Shown: positions 47,206 to 58,158 of the stretch, one piece after another | Layout of the letters: each line of letters starts with the position of its first letter | Position numbering within the stretch: position 1 is the first letter of the stretch | Made by a program: the position numbers and the translations under genes | Notes under the pieces: model-generated | The model's input: the letters and a program-made list of their open reading frames with translations, nothing else | The model's database searches: none | What the model was told of the DNA's origin: nothing | Origin: Thraustochytrium sp. TN22 | Taxonomy: Eukaryota; Sar; Bigyra; Thraustochytrida; Thraustochytriidae | Assembly (NCBI GenBank): GCA_013306675.1 | Contig: JABLUY010000011.1 | Span: 1 to 64,000 of the forward strand | Direction of reading: 5' to 3' | Length of the DNA: 64,000 bases

Positions 47206-47414
47206 AAGAGGGCAGCGGAAGTCCGGCCGACGAGATACCGGCGACGGCGTGGAGCAGCTGGACGGGCAGCAGAGCGATTATAACCAAGCTCCGCGGGGCG
47301 GCGCGGCGCGCGGGCGCGGCGCGGGCGGCGGCGGTGGCGGCGCGGCGGCGCGGCGCGGCGGCGCGCTCTGCGGCCGCTGGAGCGCGGCTGCGGCGCGCGG
47401 CGGCGCGGCGGCGA

Positions 47415-47449
<35 letters not shown>

Positions 47450-47530
47450 TACTAGGCGGCGCTCCTAGCCGGGAGGGCTAGGAACGAGAGGGAAGGGCGG
47501 CCGAAGGTCGCGAGGCGCCGGGCGCGCGCG

Positions 47531-47548
47531 CGAGCGAGCGAGCGAGCG
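47531..47548. repeat. (GAGC)n array upstream of the RBBP4-fusion gene
   Basis: Four to five GAGC tetramers about 145 bases before the start codon, in the same type of position as at 20059. Confidence 0.8.
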
Positions 47549-47692
47549 GCGTGTGCGCGCGCGCGAGAGAGAGAGAGGGAGCAAGCGAGAGGCGGGAGGC
47601 AGGGCTTCTGCGGGCGAGCCCAACCGTAGGCGAAGGCGGGGTGGCAGCAGGGGGAGGAGGAGGAGGACTACCAGCAGCAGCAGGGCGGCAGC

Positions 47693-49130
47693 ATGGAGAC
47701 GGCCAACACGGAGGCACCTGCGGCGCCTGCGGCCACTTCGGAAAAGGAGCAGGAGACTTCGGCAGCGGCAGCGGCGCCGGCAGCGACGCCCGCTGCTCCG
47801 GCCAAGGACAAATCCGAGCCCGCGCCGGCGGACGAGCTGGTCGAAGAGGATGAGGACGAGGAGGACGAGGATGAGGACGACGACGATGACGATGACGACG
47901 ATGATGACGATGACGACGAGGATAACGCGCCGTCGCAGGAGAAAAGGGATCAGGATGCGACAGGCACGGGCGCCGAGGATGATGGAGGGGAGCTGGTGGG
48001 CGTCTCCACGATGGACGGAAACGGGCGCGAGTGCGTGTGCGAGCGGACCAAGACCAAGTTCCTTGCCGGGCTGTGCAAGCAGGCGGAGGACGCGGCCGTG
48101 CAGGGGCCGGACGCGGAATTCCTGGCGCAGTTCAAGGGCAAGATGATCTCGTTTCCAGACGCGGGCACCAAGAAGGAGGGCGTCGACCTGTACAACGCGT
48201 GGGCCGACCAGCTAGGCGCGTCCACGGACGAGCTGGCCGGCCTGGACGACCCGATCCTTGTCCGCTGGACGCACTTCCCCATCGGCTTCTTCAAGCTCGA
48301 CAGCGCACGCCCGTGGCGCCTGCAGCCCACGGTGAAGAAGTCGCGCTGGCACACGCAGGACCAGGTCATCGCGGCAGGCCCGAACTTCGGGCGCAGCGTG
48401 CCCATCCCGTGTCTGAAACTTTCGGCGGAAATGGCGCCCATCTCGCTGTCGGCGCGCCAGACCAAGGACGCGGGCGGCGGTGGCGCGGGCGCGGCCAAGG
48501 GCAGCGCTGCGCGCCGCCTCTCGGCCACTGAGCAGGCCAGTGACGCAGGCAGCGGCAGCGGCAAGAAGCGCCGTAAGCGCGGCAGCGCCGGGCCCAGCAC
48601 CTACCACAACCAGAACGCCTGCCTGTGCGAGCTGCTGCCTACGACGAGCACCGCCGGCATGTGCCGCCTGGTGGAGGCCCAGCTGGCCGACCTCGGCTAC
48701 GAGCGTCTGGCGGGCCTCATGTCGCAGCTGCCGCGCCGCACGGCCAACGTGGGCGGCATCAACGTGCGCGAGCGCTGGCTCGCACACCTGGGCGTCACCG
48801 AGGACGACATCGGCGACCTCAACCGGGCGCACATCCAGCTGCGGTGGACGCACTTCCACCCTTACTTTTTCAGCAAGAGTGCCGCCAAGATGCGCCGTCT
48901 CCTGCACTCGGTCGAGGTGGTGGCCGAGCACGAGCCGGAGGATATCATTCAGTACGGCCAGCACCGCGGCCGCGCCGTGCCTGTGCCGTGCCTGCGCATC
49001 ACTGGCCCCAAGGTCGAATTCAAGGAGCCGCTGCGCCCCGGCTCCGATGCCGGCTCCGACGCTGGTCGCGACGACGACATGGGCGACAGCGACGACGGCG
49101 AGGATGCCGCCGAGGGCGGCGGCCCGTCCT

Positions 49131-49162
<32 letters not shown>

Positions 49163-52100
49163 GCCGCTGCAGGCGGGGCCGCTGCGACGCCGGCCAAGGC
49201 GGCCGCCATGGACGAGGACGAGGACGATGATGAGGACGGCGACGGCGACGCCACCATGGCCACGCCGCAGCCCAAGAAGCGCCGCCTGTCCGTGACAGAC
49301 GCCAAGACGCCGCCGTCCACCACGCGCTCGCGCCGCACGCGCGGGGGGCTCAACTCGGGCCCCATGTGCGTCTGCGAGATTCTGCCGTGCAAGGCCAAGG
49401 CCGGCTACTGCAAGATCGTCGAGGGCGAGGCTGCCGCGAACGGGCTCACTTGGCTGGAAGGCCTTACCATTCAGCTGCCCTCGCACGGCCAGGAGCTTGG
49501 CGGCATTCGTCTGCGCCAGCGCTGGCTCGACCACCTCGGCATCAACGAGGACCAGGTCGAGACGCTGAACCGCAAGACCGTCTACGTGCGCTGGACGCAC
49601 TTCCCGGCGTCCTTCTTCCGGATGATTGGCACCAAGAACCGCCAGCTGCGCCGCCTGCGCAAGAGCGTGCCCATTCACCCCAACCATATGGCGGAGGACA
49701 TGTTCACGGACACCATGGCAGTCCCAGTGCCGTGCGCAGAAATCGGCCCGGGCCTGCCGGCGCCCGGGCCTGAGGAGGCGCCCGAGCCCAACGTGCACGC
49801 GCTCAAGGACGGCGCGCCGCGGGACGGCGACTCCGAGACCGCGTCTCAGGCCGATGACCTCGACGGTGGCGGCAACGCGGGCGATCACACGGGGCCCAGG
49901 CTAACCACCAAGGAGATCCGCTTCAAGTATCGCAAGAGCAGCTGCATTTGCGAGCTCATCGACATCTACTCGCGGCCCGGCATCTGCAAAGAGATCGAGC
50001 CGCGCCTCGCTGCCGGTGGCAACGAGTGGCTCGAGGGTCTCTCTGTGCACCTGCCCAAGCCGGAGACCTCGCGAGCCGGCATTAACATGCGCCTGCGCTG
50101 GCTCGCGCACCTTGGCATCACCGAGGACAAGGTGGACAGCCTCGGCTTCCGCAACGTCGACGTGCGCTGGACGCACTTCCCGCCAAAGTTCTTCACCCTC
50201 ACCGATAAGAACATGCGCAAGCTGCAGTTCATGGTTGACGTTGACGACCGCCACATGCCCGAAGACGTTGCGCCCTACGGCAAATACCGTGGCCTGGCCA
50301 TTCCGGTCCCCTGTGTCAACATCGAGAAGGACCTCGACAAAATGCCGCAGCTCGCGGCCCCGTCCGTCGCGGAACCTGCGCCTACGCCTGAGCCGCGCCA
50401 GCGCCAGCAGGCCTCCATGCCGCCGCCCGCCAGCAAGGCCAAGGCCGCGCCGCCGGCGGCCTCGCCGGCGCCCGCGACTGCCAGCAGCAGCAGCAGCAGC
50501 AGCAGCGCTCGCAAGGCGCAAGCCAATGGCGCGACGCCGGTCTCTGAGGGCGGCCGCCCGCAGCGCGCTGCGGCGGCCGCGGCGCTCGAGTCCACCAAGC
50601 AACCGCTCCCGCCCGCTTCGCGCCACTACAACACTGCTTCGTGTGTCTGCGAGCTCACTGCCTGCAAGCACCCTGCCGGCATGTGCCGCGAGGCAGAGGG
50701 CGTGCTCGCGGCGCAGGGCTTTGAGTGGCTTGCCGGCACCATGTCTGCCATTCCCAAACCCAAGAGCTCCAAGGGCGGCGTCAATCTCCGCGAGCGCTGG
50801 CTCGCGCACCTGGGCGCTACCGAGGACGCCATCAACCGCCTGCAGCGCAAGGACGTCTACGTGCGCTGGACGCACTTCTCGCCCCAGTTCTTCAAGCTCG
50901 GTGGCAAGATGCGCAAGCTTCAGTTCACCGTCGACCCGGAGCCGCGCCATGACCCGGACGACATGATCAAGTTCGGCCCCTACCGCGGCCGCGCGATCCC
51001 AGTTCCGCTCGTCGACATCCAGGCGGTCATGCGGGAGGCCGGCATCACTATGCCCACCCCTGCCGAGCCCGGTGCCGCCGTCCCTGCGCACCGCAGCGGT
51101 GCCGACGACCTTGACGATGACATGGATGATGACATGGATGAGGACGAGGACGTCGGCGCGGCCGCTGCGCGCTCCATGCGGCCCATCAAGCCCGTACCGG
51201 CCAAGTCGACCGTCAATGGCGCCGCGCGCAAGATCCCCGACACACCTGTCCAGTCGCAACGCATCAGCGTCCCCGAGGCGCTGGCTGCGTCCGCGAAGGA
51301 GGCCGAGGGAGGCGATCTCGACGACGAGGACGACGAGGACGACGCCATGTCGCTCTCCTCCGAGAGCGACCTTCGTACCGGTCTCACGCGCGGCGAGATT
51401 GAGGCTCGCATTGTGACCGGCCCGCGCCAGCCCGGCGTGCTGCCGGACCCGGCCGACCCGGACCTGCCGGACGCGAGCACCAAGGAGTACGCGCTCTGGG
51501 CCAAGTACGCACCCTTTTTGTATGAGTACGTCGCGACGCAGCAGTATGCCTGGCCTGCCCTCTCAGTGGCCTGGATCGACTCGAACGAGTACATCGCGCC
51601 TCGCTCCGCCTTTTGGACCGGCGCCAATCGTGGCGATGCCAGCAAGGGCGACGAGATCGCCATCACCACCATGCAGCTCCCACGGTCCGCCGCCGACACC
51701 TCGCCGACCGATGACCAGCCCGCGACCAACCGGGACGAGTTCTCCGGCTCCTTCATGGCCGACTTCGAGTACGGCGTGCGCTATCGCATCGGGTCCGAGG
51801 TTCACCGCGTGCGTACCATGCCTCAGGACCCGTACGTTGCGGCCTGCTTCGCGGCCTCGACGCAAATCCACATTGTGCGCGTCAATCCGGCGCTCACCGA
51901 AGTCGACACCGCGCTCTCGCTGCGCACTCCGCACAAGGACGCCGGGTACGGGCTCAGCTGGAACGAGACGCGCCGCGGCCTGCTCTTGTCGAGCAGCGAC
52001 GACGGTCTCATCGCCTGTTGGGACACCAACATCCAGCGCCAGACCAGGCTCTTCGAGGACCTTGAGGGCGTCTCGGTCAACGAGGTCGCCTGGGCGCACG

Positions 52101-52660
52101 GCTCCGCGCACGAGTTCGCTTGCGTCGACGACAAGGCGGTCGTGAGCTGGTGCGACGTGCGCGAGGGCAAGCTCACCGCCTTTGCCAACGTGCCCGCCTC
52201 GGCTTCCGACGCCACCTCCAACGGGACCGACAAGCCGCCAAGCGCCAACTGCATGAGCTTCTCTCCTGTCGACGGCAACCGATTCGTCACCGGCAGCGCC
52301 TGCGGGACGATCCACTTTTGGGACCGGCGCCTTGGCAAGGAGCCCACCATGTCCCTTAAGCACCATCGCGGTGAGGTCCTCGGCATCGCCTGGAACCCTT
52401 ACCTGCCGCACCTTGTCGCCTCCTGCGGCGGCGACTCCAAGGTGTGTCTTTGGGATGCTTCTGGCAGCGCCAAGTCCGCCGCCACGCCCGTCTCGCTGGA
52501 CGATCCAGACGGCCCCGCTGAGCTGCTCTTTGTGCACGGCGGTCACACCGATACGGTCTTCGACATCGCCTGGTGCCCGGACGACCCTTGGTGTGTCCTG
52601 TCCACGGCCGAGAACAACGTCGTCCAGGTCTGGGCGCCGGCCAAGAGCCTCCGTGTCTAA
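47693..52660 (+). CDS. Five-repeat Cys-rich domain protein fused to an RBBP4/MSI1-type WD40 propeller
   Basis: A 1,655-residue nuclear-type protein. After an acidic N-terminus come five copies of a ~130-residue domain I do not recognise, at about 112-243, 306-436, 556-684, 749-878 and 981-1109. Each has C-x-C-E, then GxCxxxE, RxRWLxHLG, VRWTHFPxxFF and a closing RxxPVPCxxI. Copy 1 is the most diverged. Linkers are acidic or Ala/Ser-rich. Residues 1262-1655 are an RBBP4/RBBP7/MSI1 protein: the H4-binding helix KEYALWAKYAPFLYEYVATQ, then WPALSVAW, WD repeats (GYGLSWN, VASCGGDSKVCLWD) and the family signature GPAELLFVHGGHT. MSI1 proteins are histone-binding subunits of CAF-1, PRC2, NuRD and HAT1 complexes, so the repeats probably bring a further chromatin- or DNA-reading function. 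ATG at 47693; tail to tail with the EF-hand-like gene. Confidence 0.9.
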
Positions 52661-52875
52661 AAGTTCTTCATTCCAACAAGGCGGAAAAAAGGATGAGGAG
52701 GAAGAGAGAAACAGCACGCGTGTCGTATGCAAAGCACAAAGCGCAAATCGCACACAGGTAACAACGTCAGAATAGGTAGCCATTACATCACTCACTCAAG
52801 CAAAACGAAGATAAAAAGAGGACATGACCAAGACGATGATCCCGTAGACCTGAGCTCCCTGTCCAGCGCTTCGCA

Positions 52876-54309
52876 TCAGAAGCCTTTGCGAGGCGGAAGC
52901 TGCGCTGCGCGGATCTTGAAAACCTCTTCCCACTCGCGCGTGCGAGTCCGCGACTCGTACACGCGAAAGGCCTCCTGCGCCTCTGGGTCGTCGTCCGGGC
53001 CTCGGAGCTCTGTCTGGTGCACCTTTTGATTCAAGTGCCTGGGCAGGTTGGGGTACTTGCGTTTCCCGCGCGGCCGGTGAGCGTCCGCGAGCTGGCGCTG
53101 CTTGCGAGCCTCGATAGGCGCCAGCCAGCGCTCTCGCTGTTGCGCGAGGTGAGCCTGGCGCGCCTCGTCCCGAGCTATTGCTGCTGCTACATCCTCCGCC
53201 TGTTGCAGGGCGACGCGCTCCAGGTGCGCTCGTAGGGCGTCGCGCTTGGTCTCTGCGAGTCGCGCGGCATGCTCGAGCCGCACTGGTGAGAGCGTCTCCG
53301 CTGCCGGCCGTTGCATGGTTGTCATGAAGCGCTCCTCGTCCGGGAAATAGGCCTCGCCGCCTGTGAAGGGCCGTAGCAGGCGTACCGTGCTCTGGTGCTT
53401 GAGCGTAGCATATTGGTATCGCGAGGGTCGCAGCGCCGCGACCTCGCGCAGGGTTTCCTCGCGGAAATCAGCGGCGCTCTTGGTGTGGGGGATGTCTTTC
53501 CGCAACGGCGGTCCCATGGCGGCCGGCTGTTGGAGCACATCGTAGCGAACCCTTTCGCCGTCGACGACGTTCTCCAAGAGCTTGTCACAGTCCGCGAGCG
53601 AGAGCCCAACTTCGGCGCGAAACTGCAGCAAAAGGCGCCGGAAGTCTTGCGCCGCCACGTACCCTGTGGCATGGAGGTCGAGATCGCGCAGGTGCTGCAT
53701 GAAGCCGTCGCCGCGCACTTGCACGCGGGCCAGGAGCGCGTGGTGTACCTCGGCTTCGAGGCGCAGCCTGTGCTCGGCGAAGGAGGCGGCGCCCGCTTCT
53801 CGCTCCTGGCGCAGCACGGCCTTTACAGCATCCTGCTGGACCCAGAGCGTCTGCCTCCGCTTGGCGTCCTCAAGGACCGCGACCTCTGCCTGGAGCGCGC
53901 GCGCGCCTTCGTAGCTGCAGGGCACGAGGCGCTCCTCGTCAATAATCTCGATGCTCGGCTGGAAGCTTGCCTCTGGGTCTACAAACGGGTTCGCGCGCGC
54001 CTCGCGCGCGGCGCGCAGCGCTGCGACCGGGTCTAGAGGGTCAAAGGCAATTTGACTTTTACTCCCGCGAGTGCGTGGCGCCTCCGCCTTGACCGCCGCC
54101 TTGCGCCGTTGTACGAGCATGTGGAGTGTGTCCGTCTTGATGGCCTGAACCTGCGGCGGCTCGTGCCTGGCGCTTCGCCGCCGCTCTGGGACCGCTGCAT
54201 CATTGCTCGCGCCGACGCCAGCGCGCGGCCGCTCCCGCTTGCGCGGCCGCCGCCGCTGCTGCTGCTGCTGCTGCTGCTGCCGCCGCAGCAGCGGCTCCTG
54301 CGGCTGCAT
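52876..54309 (-). CDS. EF-hand-like helical protein (unrecognised)
   Basis: A 477-residue charged, mostly helical protein that I cannot name. A Gln/Arg-rich N-terminus leads to IAFDPLDPVAALRAAREARA and a long helix. An EF-hand-like unit FMQHLRDLDLHATGYVAAQDFRRLL has a degenerate loop (D-x-H-x-T-G-x-V-x-x-x-D). Then come DIPHTKSAADFREETLREV, a second long helix rich in Arg, Glu and Ala, and a tail with FKIRAAQLPPRKGF. The arrangement resembles flagellum- or cytoskeleton-associated EF-hand proteins, but this is only a suggestion. The ATG at 54309 starts MQPQEPLLRRQ; the frame is open for 42 codons upstream from a non-ATG codon. It is divergent from the coiled-coil gene. Confidence 0.7.
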   Translation of the reverse strand: MQPQEPLLRRQQQQQQQQRRRPRKRERPRAGVGASNDAAVPERRRSARHEPPQVQAIKTDTLHMLVQRRKAAVKAEAPRTRGSKSQIAFDPLDPVAALRAAREARANPFVDPEASFQPSIEIIDEERLVPCSYEGARALQAEVAVLEDAKRRQTLWVQQDAVKAVLRQEREAGAASFAEHRLRLEAEVHHALLARVQVRGDGFMQHLRDLDLHATGYVAAQDFRRLLLQFRAEVGLSLADCDKLLENVVDGERVRYDVLQQPAAMGPPLRKDIPHTKSAADFREETLREVAALRPSRYQYATLKHQSTVRLLRPFTGGEAYFPDEERFMTTMQRPAAETLSPVRLEHAARLAETKRDALRAHLERVALQQAEDVAAAIARDEARQAHLAQQRERWLAPIEARKQRQLADAHRPRGKRKYPNLPRHLNQKVHQTELRGPDDDPEAQEAFRVYESRTRTREWEEVFKIRAAQLPPRKGF

Positions 54310-54782
54310 GGAAGCGCTCTGTCTGTCGCGAAGCCGCCGATCAGGCTCAAAAGTCGGAGGCTCGGTGAACTCCTGCGCGCAGCGCCGGCATGGTAAGCCT
54401 CGGGCAAGTGCGCTGTGCAGTGGACCGCCGCGCACGTGTCATCGTCGCCACCGCGACGAGAGAGTGAACGAGCGCGTGAGAAAAAAAAGCGATCGTAAGT
54501 GGTGTGTGCTGGAGGACGGTGTGCGCTGGAGAACCGGGGACGTCGTAACGACACTGCGGTCTCTTCTCGCTCTTCTCGCCAAGTCTGCGCGAGCCTGGGA
54601 GAACGTAGTACTAACTACAGCGCTGCGAGGCGCTGCGAAGCGCCACGAGGCGAGGGAACGGCTACTTGTGGTCGCCTTTGGCGGCTCGCATGCAGCGCGA
54701 CCGCTGCGGCGACAACGTCTGCGGCAAGCTCATTCTCGCTCGCGCTGACCCCTGTGCTGGTTTGCCGGAAGCTGGGGCGACG
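54310..54782. other. Divergent intergenic region, EF-hand-like / coiled coil
   Basis: A 473-base shared 5' region of moderate GC with an A-rich run (GAAAAAAAAGCGA, near 54480). No gene is supported. Confidence 0.5.
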
Positions 54783-57700
54783 ATGGCCGCCGAGGCCGGG
54801 CTGGTCTCGCGGCTGCGTGAGGTGCTGCTGTCCGCGGAGGAGCAGACCTTCAGCATCCAAAGCCAGGAACGGCGGCTGGCGCAGCAGGAGGAGACCATCG
54901 AGTCGCTGCAGGCGGAATGCGAGCGGCTTCGACAGGAGAATGAGGCGCAGCGCGGCCAGGTGAACGAGCTGCAGAGCTTCGCTGGAAAGCAGCAAGAGCA
55001 CCTTTGCAAGCTGCAAAAGACCGTGCAGGACAGCAAAAAGGTCCGTGCGGGATACGAAGCGTCTCTGGCGGCGCTGGAGGAGCGCAACGCTGACCTGGAT
55101 GCCCAGGTCCACAACAAGGAGGCCGCGGGCGAGAAACTGCAGGCCGCTTTGGAGCACGCGCGGCTGGAGGCCGAGGCCGCGCAGGAGCGCGTCCGCGAGA
55201 CAGAATCCATCCTCGGCCAAGCCAAGCAGGCCTTCGAGGCGCGGATTAATGAGCTACGAAAACGCTACGTGCAGATGCAGACGGACGCGAGCGCGGTGGC
55301 CGTGGAGCGCGACAGCCTCCGCAGCGAGCTGTCCGGCGTGCGCGTGGCCAAACAGGAGGCCTGTGAGGAGCTGGAGGTGCTCAAGGAGACCTACGCCTCG
55401 CAGCAGGAGGCGCTGCAGCTCGCGCGGGCCCAAGCGAGCGGTAGCGCTGAGGAGGCCACTCAGCTAACGCAGCAGGTGCAGGACTTGCGCACCGAGGTGA
55501 AGGCGCAGCGTATTCTGGTGGACGAGGGCAACGCGGAGCAGGCGCGCCTTCAGCAGGCGCTTGACAAGGCGCGGGCGCGCGCTCAGGAGGAGACGCAGCT
55601 GGCTGCAACGCGAACGCAGCACGTGCAGGAGAAGCTGGACGCGCTCGCCGCGGAGCGCGAGCAGACCGTCAATAAGCTCGAGCAGATCGTGCAGCAGGCG
55701 CGGCGGGACTTGGAGCACACTAACCAGACACGAGCGCAAGAGCTCCAAGGCGAGCGCGAAGCGCACGCCACGAGCCTGCGCGCGCTGACGGCACGGCTCA
55801 ACACATTGCAGCAGAGCGTGGAACAGCACCAACGGCTGCTGCAGGAAGCGCGCGGGGAGCGCGACGGCCTCGCGGAGAATCTGCGGCAGGCGCAGGCTCG
55901 TGGCGAGGAGCTTGCCAAGACGCTCGAGGACAAGACCGCTGAAGTGGCCGCCTTGCGCGAGCGCGAGGCGGCCGCGACCAAGGCGCACGAGGATGCCAGC
56001 AGGGCTGCGGCCTCGGCGCTGCAGCAGGAGCGCGAGAAGAGTGCGGGTCTGACGCAGGAGCTGGAGCGCGCAAGGCGAACCCTGCGACGAACTGAAGAAG
56101 ATCTCGAGGCCCGGCGAGGCGAGCTTGCCGACGCCGAGCGCGCCCTTAGCGCAGCCCGAAAGGACGCCGAGGCCGCAGCGCAGCGGCTCGGCACAGCGCT
56201 TGAGCAAGAGCGCGAAACCCTCGGCGGCGTGCGACGCGAGCTAAAGCGGGTCGAGGAGGAGCGTGTTGCAGACGCGCAGGCGGCCCGCGAGCGCGAGCGG
56301 CGCGCGGCTGCCGAGCTGGAGCGCACGCGCCTGAGCGCGCAGCAGTCGCTCCAGACGGAACAGCACAAGCGCGAGGCGCTCGCGGTGCAGCTACAGACGA
56401 CCGGAGGCGAGGCCGCAAAGACGGTCCAGCAGCGCGATGCCCTCGCCTCGCAGCTGGCCGAGGCCAAGGCCGCGCTGCGCCAACTGTGCGACAAGCAGGA
56501 GGAGACCGAGTCAAAGCTCGGCGTGGCGGACGCCGCCGGCCGCTCCCTGCAGCAGAAGCTGCGCAGCGCACAGGACGAGCTCCACAAGACGCAGCGCGAC
56601 GCCGCCTCAGCGCAGCAGGCTCAGGCGGAGCGCTATCAGACGCATCTGCGCAAGCTGGCCGACGAGCTCGAGGTCTGCAAGCACGAACTGGCCAAGGCCC
56701 GGGACCAGTGCGGCGCGCTCGAGGCCCGCAAAACGCAGATCCAGCAGACCATGGCAGCGCAGATCGTCGGCCTCAACGACAAGGCGCGCGGCTCGCACCA
56801 GGCTAATGAGAAGCTGCGCAACGAGATGGGCAGCTTGCGCGCCAGCCTGCAGGTTCTGCAGTCCAAGGAAGCGCAAACGCGACAAGCCGCCGAGGCCGCC
56901 CAGAGAAACTTTGCAGGTCAGGTGCATGCCCTCGAGCGCCGTGTGCAGGACGCCGAGCAGGCCCGTGTAGCGCTCGAGGCTGCGCTCGCTAGAGCGCAGC
57001 AGGAGCACGCTGTCGACAAGCAGAGCGTGCAGCGTCGCGCCGAGGCCGACCAGCAGCGCCTGCGCGAAGACATGGACAAGACGCGCTGGAGGGCCGCGCG
57101 CCTCGAGGAGCAGCTCAACGGTCTGCAGGTCGACAAGGCCGCGCTTGCTGACAAGCTCGCGTGCGCGCAGGAGGAGAACCGCCGCCTGGCCGAGAATGAG
57201 CAGAGCCTGATGAGCCTGTACAAATCCATGGCGGCGCCCGTCGCGGCGGCCAAGAAGGCGGCGGCGGCCAATACCTCGACCACCGCCACTACTACTACCA
57301 CCACCACCTTTAAGCCCAAGGTGCTCTCCACAACTGCGTCCGCGGGTTCGCTCCGGCGTCCGCGGCCGCGCTCCGCCGGCGTCCTGCGTCGGCAGCCCCC
57401 GGCCTCTGGCAAGAAGAAGGGCATCAAGCCCCGCCTCCAGCCGCTGTCCGTGCGGCCCAAGCTCGTTGTCGTCGAGGGCGACGACCACGACCACGACCAC
57501 GAGGATGAGGTGGAAGAAGGGGTGGAGGAGGTCGACAACGATGAGGACGACATGGAGCGGACACCGCTCCACGGGACGCACGGCGATGTTTCTTCTCCTG
57601 CGACCACCTTCACGCCTCGCGACGAGGACCATCCCGACGAGCAATCGCCGCCGTCCGAGACGGGTGCCATCCGCTCGGTCGCGGACATCCTGCGCCGCAA

Positions 57701-57851
57701 ACAGATGCATCGTGCCGGGGCCAATACCGTGCCGACCTCGGCCGATCCCGATCCCCGTCCGAGCAATCAGGCTGCTGAGATGTCGCCTGGCGAGGTGCGC
57801 GACTACCTGGACCAGTTCCTGCAGCATGACTCTGAGCTTGCTGCCTCTTGA
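54783..57851 (+). CDS. Long coiled-coil protein
   Basis: A 1,022-residue protein whose first ~830 residues are almost uninterrupted coiled coil rich in Gln, Glu, Ala, Arg and Lys (for example LREVLLSAEEQTFSIQSQER near the start and LNGLQVDKAALADKLACAQE near the end of the rod). The C-terminal ~190 residues are different: Ala/Thr-rich, basic (RRPRPRSAGVLRRQ), then acidic with His/Asp repeats, and a short final helix SPGEVRDYLDQFLQHDSEL. This is the shape of golgins, centrosomal/basal-body or tether proteins, but no specific family signature is visible. The ATG at 54783 (GACGATGG) begins MAAEAGLVSRL; an earlier in-frame ATG at 54690 is possible. Confidence 0.8.
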   Translation: MAAEAGLVSRLREVLLSAEEQTFSIQSQERRLAQQEETIESLQAECERLRQENEAQRGQVNELQSFAGKQQEHLCKLQKTVQDSKKVRAGYEASLAALEERNADLDAQVHNKEAAGEKLQAALEHARLEAEAAQERVRETESILGQAKQAFEARINELRKRYVQMQTDASAVAVERDSLRSELSGVRVAKQEACEELEVLKETYASQQEALQLARAQASGSAEEATQLTQQVQDLRTEVKAQRILVDEGNAEQARLQQALDKARARAQEETQLAATRTQHVQEKLDALAAEREQTVNKLEQIVQQARRDLEHTNQTRAQELQGEREAHATSLRALTARLNTLQQSVEQHQRLLQEARGERDGLAENLRQAQARGEELAKTLEDKTAEVAALREREAAATKAHEDASRAAASALQQEREKSAGLTQELERARRTLRRTEEDLEARRGELADAERALSAARKDAEAAAQRLGTALEQERETLGGVRRELKRVEEERVADAQAARERERRAAAELERTRLSAQQSLQTEQHKREALAVQLQTTGGEAAKTVQQRDALASQLAEAKAALRQLCDKQEETESKLGVADAAGRSLQQKLRSAQDELHKTQRDAASAQQAQAERYQTHLRKLADELEVCKHELAKARDQCGALEARKTQIQQTMAAQIVGLNDKARGSHQANEKLRNEMGSLRASLQVLQSKEAQTRQAAEAAQRNFAGQVHALERRVQDAEQARVALEAALARAQQEHAVDKQSVQRRAEADQQRLREDMDKTRWRAARLEEQLNGLQVDKAALADKLACAQEENRRLAENEQSLMSLYKSMAAPVAAAKKAAAANTSTTATTTTTTTFKPKVLSTTASAGSLRRPRPRSAGVLRRQPPASGKKKGIKPRLQPLSVRPKLVVVEGDDHDHDHEDEVEEGVEEVDNDEDDMERTPLHGTHGDVSSPATTFTPRDEDHPDEQSPPSETGAIRSVADILRRKQMHRAGANTVPTSADPDPRPSNQAAEMSPGEVRDYLDQFLQHDSELAAS

Positions 57852-58158
57852 GCCCCCGAAATTTGATCCTTGAACGTGTACGCTAAGGTTTACTTCTTTA
57901 CTATTTGACGAACAACCGGGGTACCACCCGGATACCACCAAAGCCTTAGCTCCTGGGCTCTGCTTTTGCCGCCCTTCTTCTTCTTTTTCCGAGTGGTCGG
58001 TCCTCGGGTGTGTGCGTGCCAAGAGCATCATCCAACGGTTTTGCATTTCCTAACAGTTCCCTGTCGCACTCTTGTCAACAAGAAGAGAGAGAAAGAGAGA
58101 GTGAATCAGATCGCAGACCAGGAATCCTTTGGGCGAGGCGAGCCCTGCCGCGGGAACG
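57852..58158. other. Intergenic region between the coiled-coil and LRR genes
   Basis: 307 bases, comparatively AT-rich. A pyrimidine run (CTTCTTCTTCTTTTT) lies near 57975, and GGGGTACCACCCGGATACCACC near 57919 carries two TACCACC elements. No gene is supported. Confidence 0.5.

Larger units (their letters stand above)
46898..47692. other. Intergenic region upstream of the RBBP4-fusion gene
   Basis: 795 bases without a supported gene. Two overlapping palindromes lie at 47188-47205, GGC triplets at 47415-47449, a (GAGC)n run at 47531-47548 and a GA run at 47565-47577. The GGC-rich open frame here codes only for Gly/Arg/Ala and is rejected as a gene. Confidence 0.5.

Noticed and set aside
47290-47455. 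Gly/Arg-rich open frame upstream of the RBBP4 fusion as an RGG protein
   Set aside because: It is explained by GGC/GCG triplet repeats in the 5' flank; the apparent product has no other sequence content.
40960-52795. Very long open frames antisense to the ABC transporter, TM2 fusion and RBBP4 fusion (for example minus strand 40960-42660, 45872-46849, 48212-49888, 49901-51259)
   Set aside because: They mirror real genes. In GC-rich DNA with strong codon bias the opposite strand is often open. Their products are Arg/His/Val-rich and without domains.
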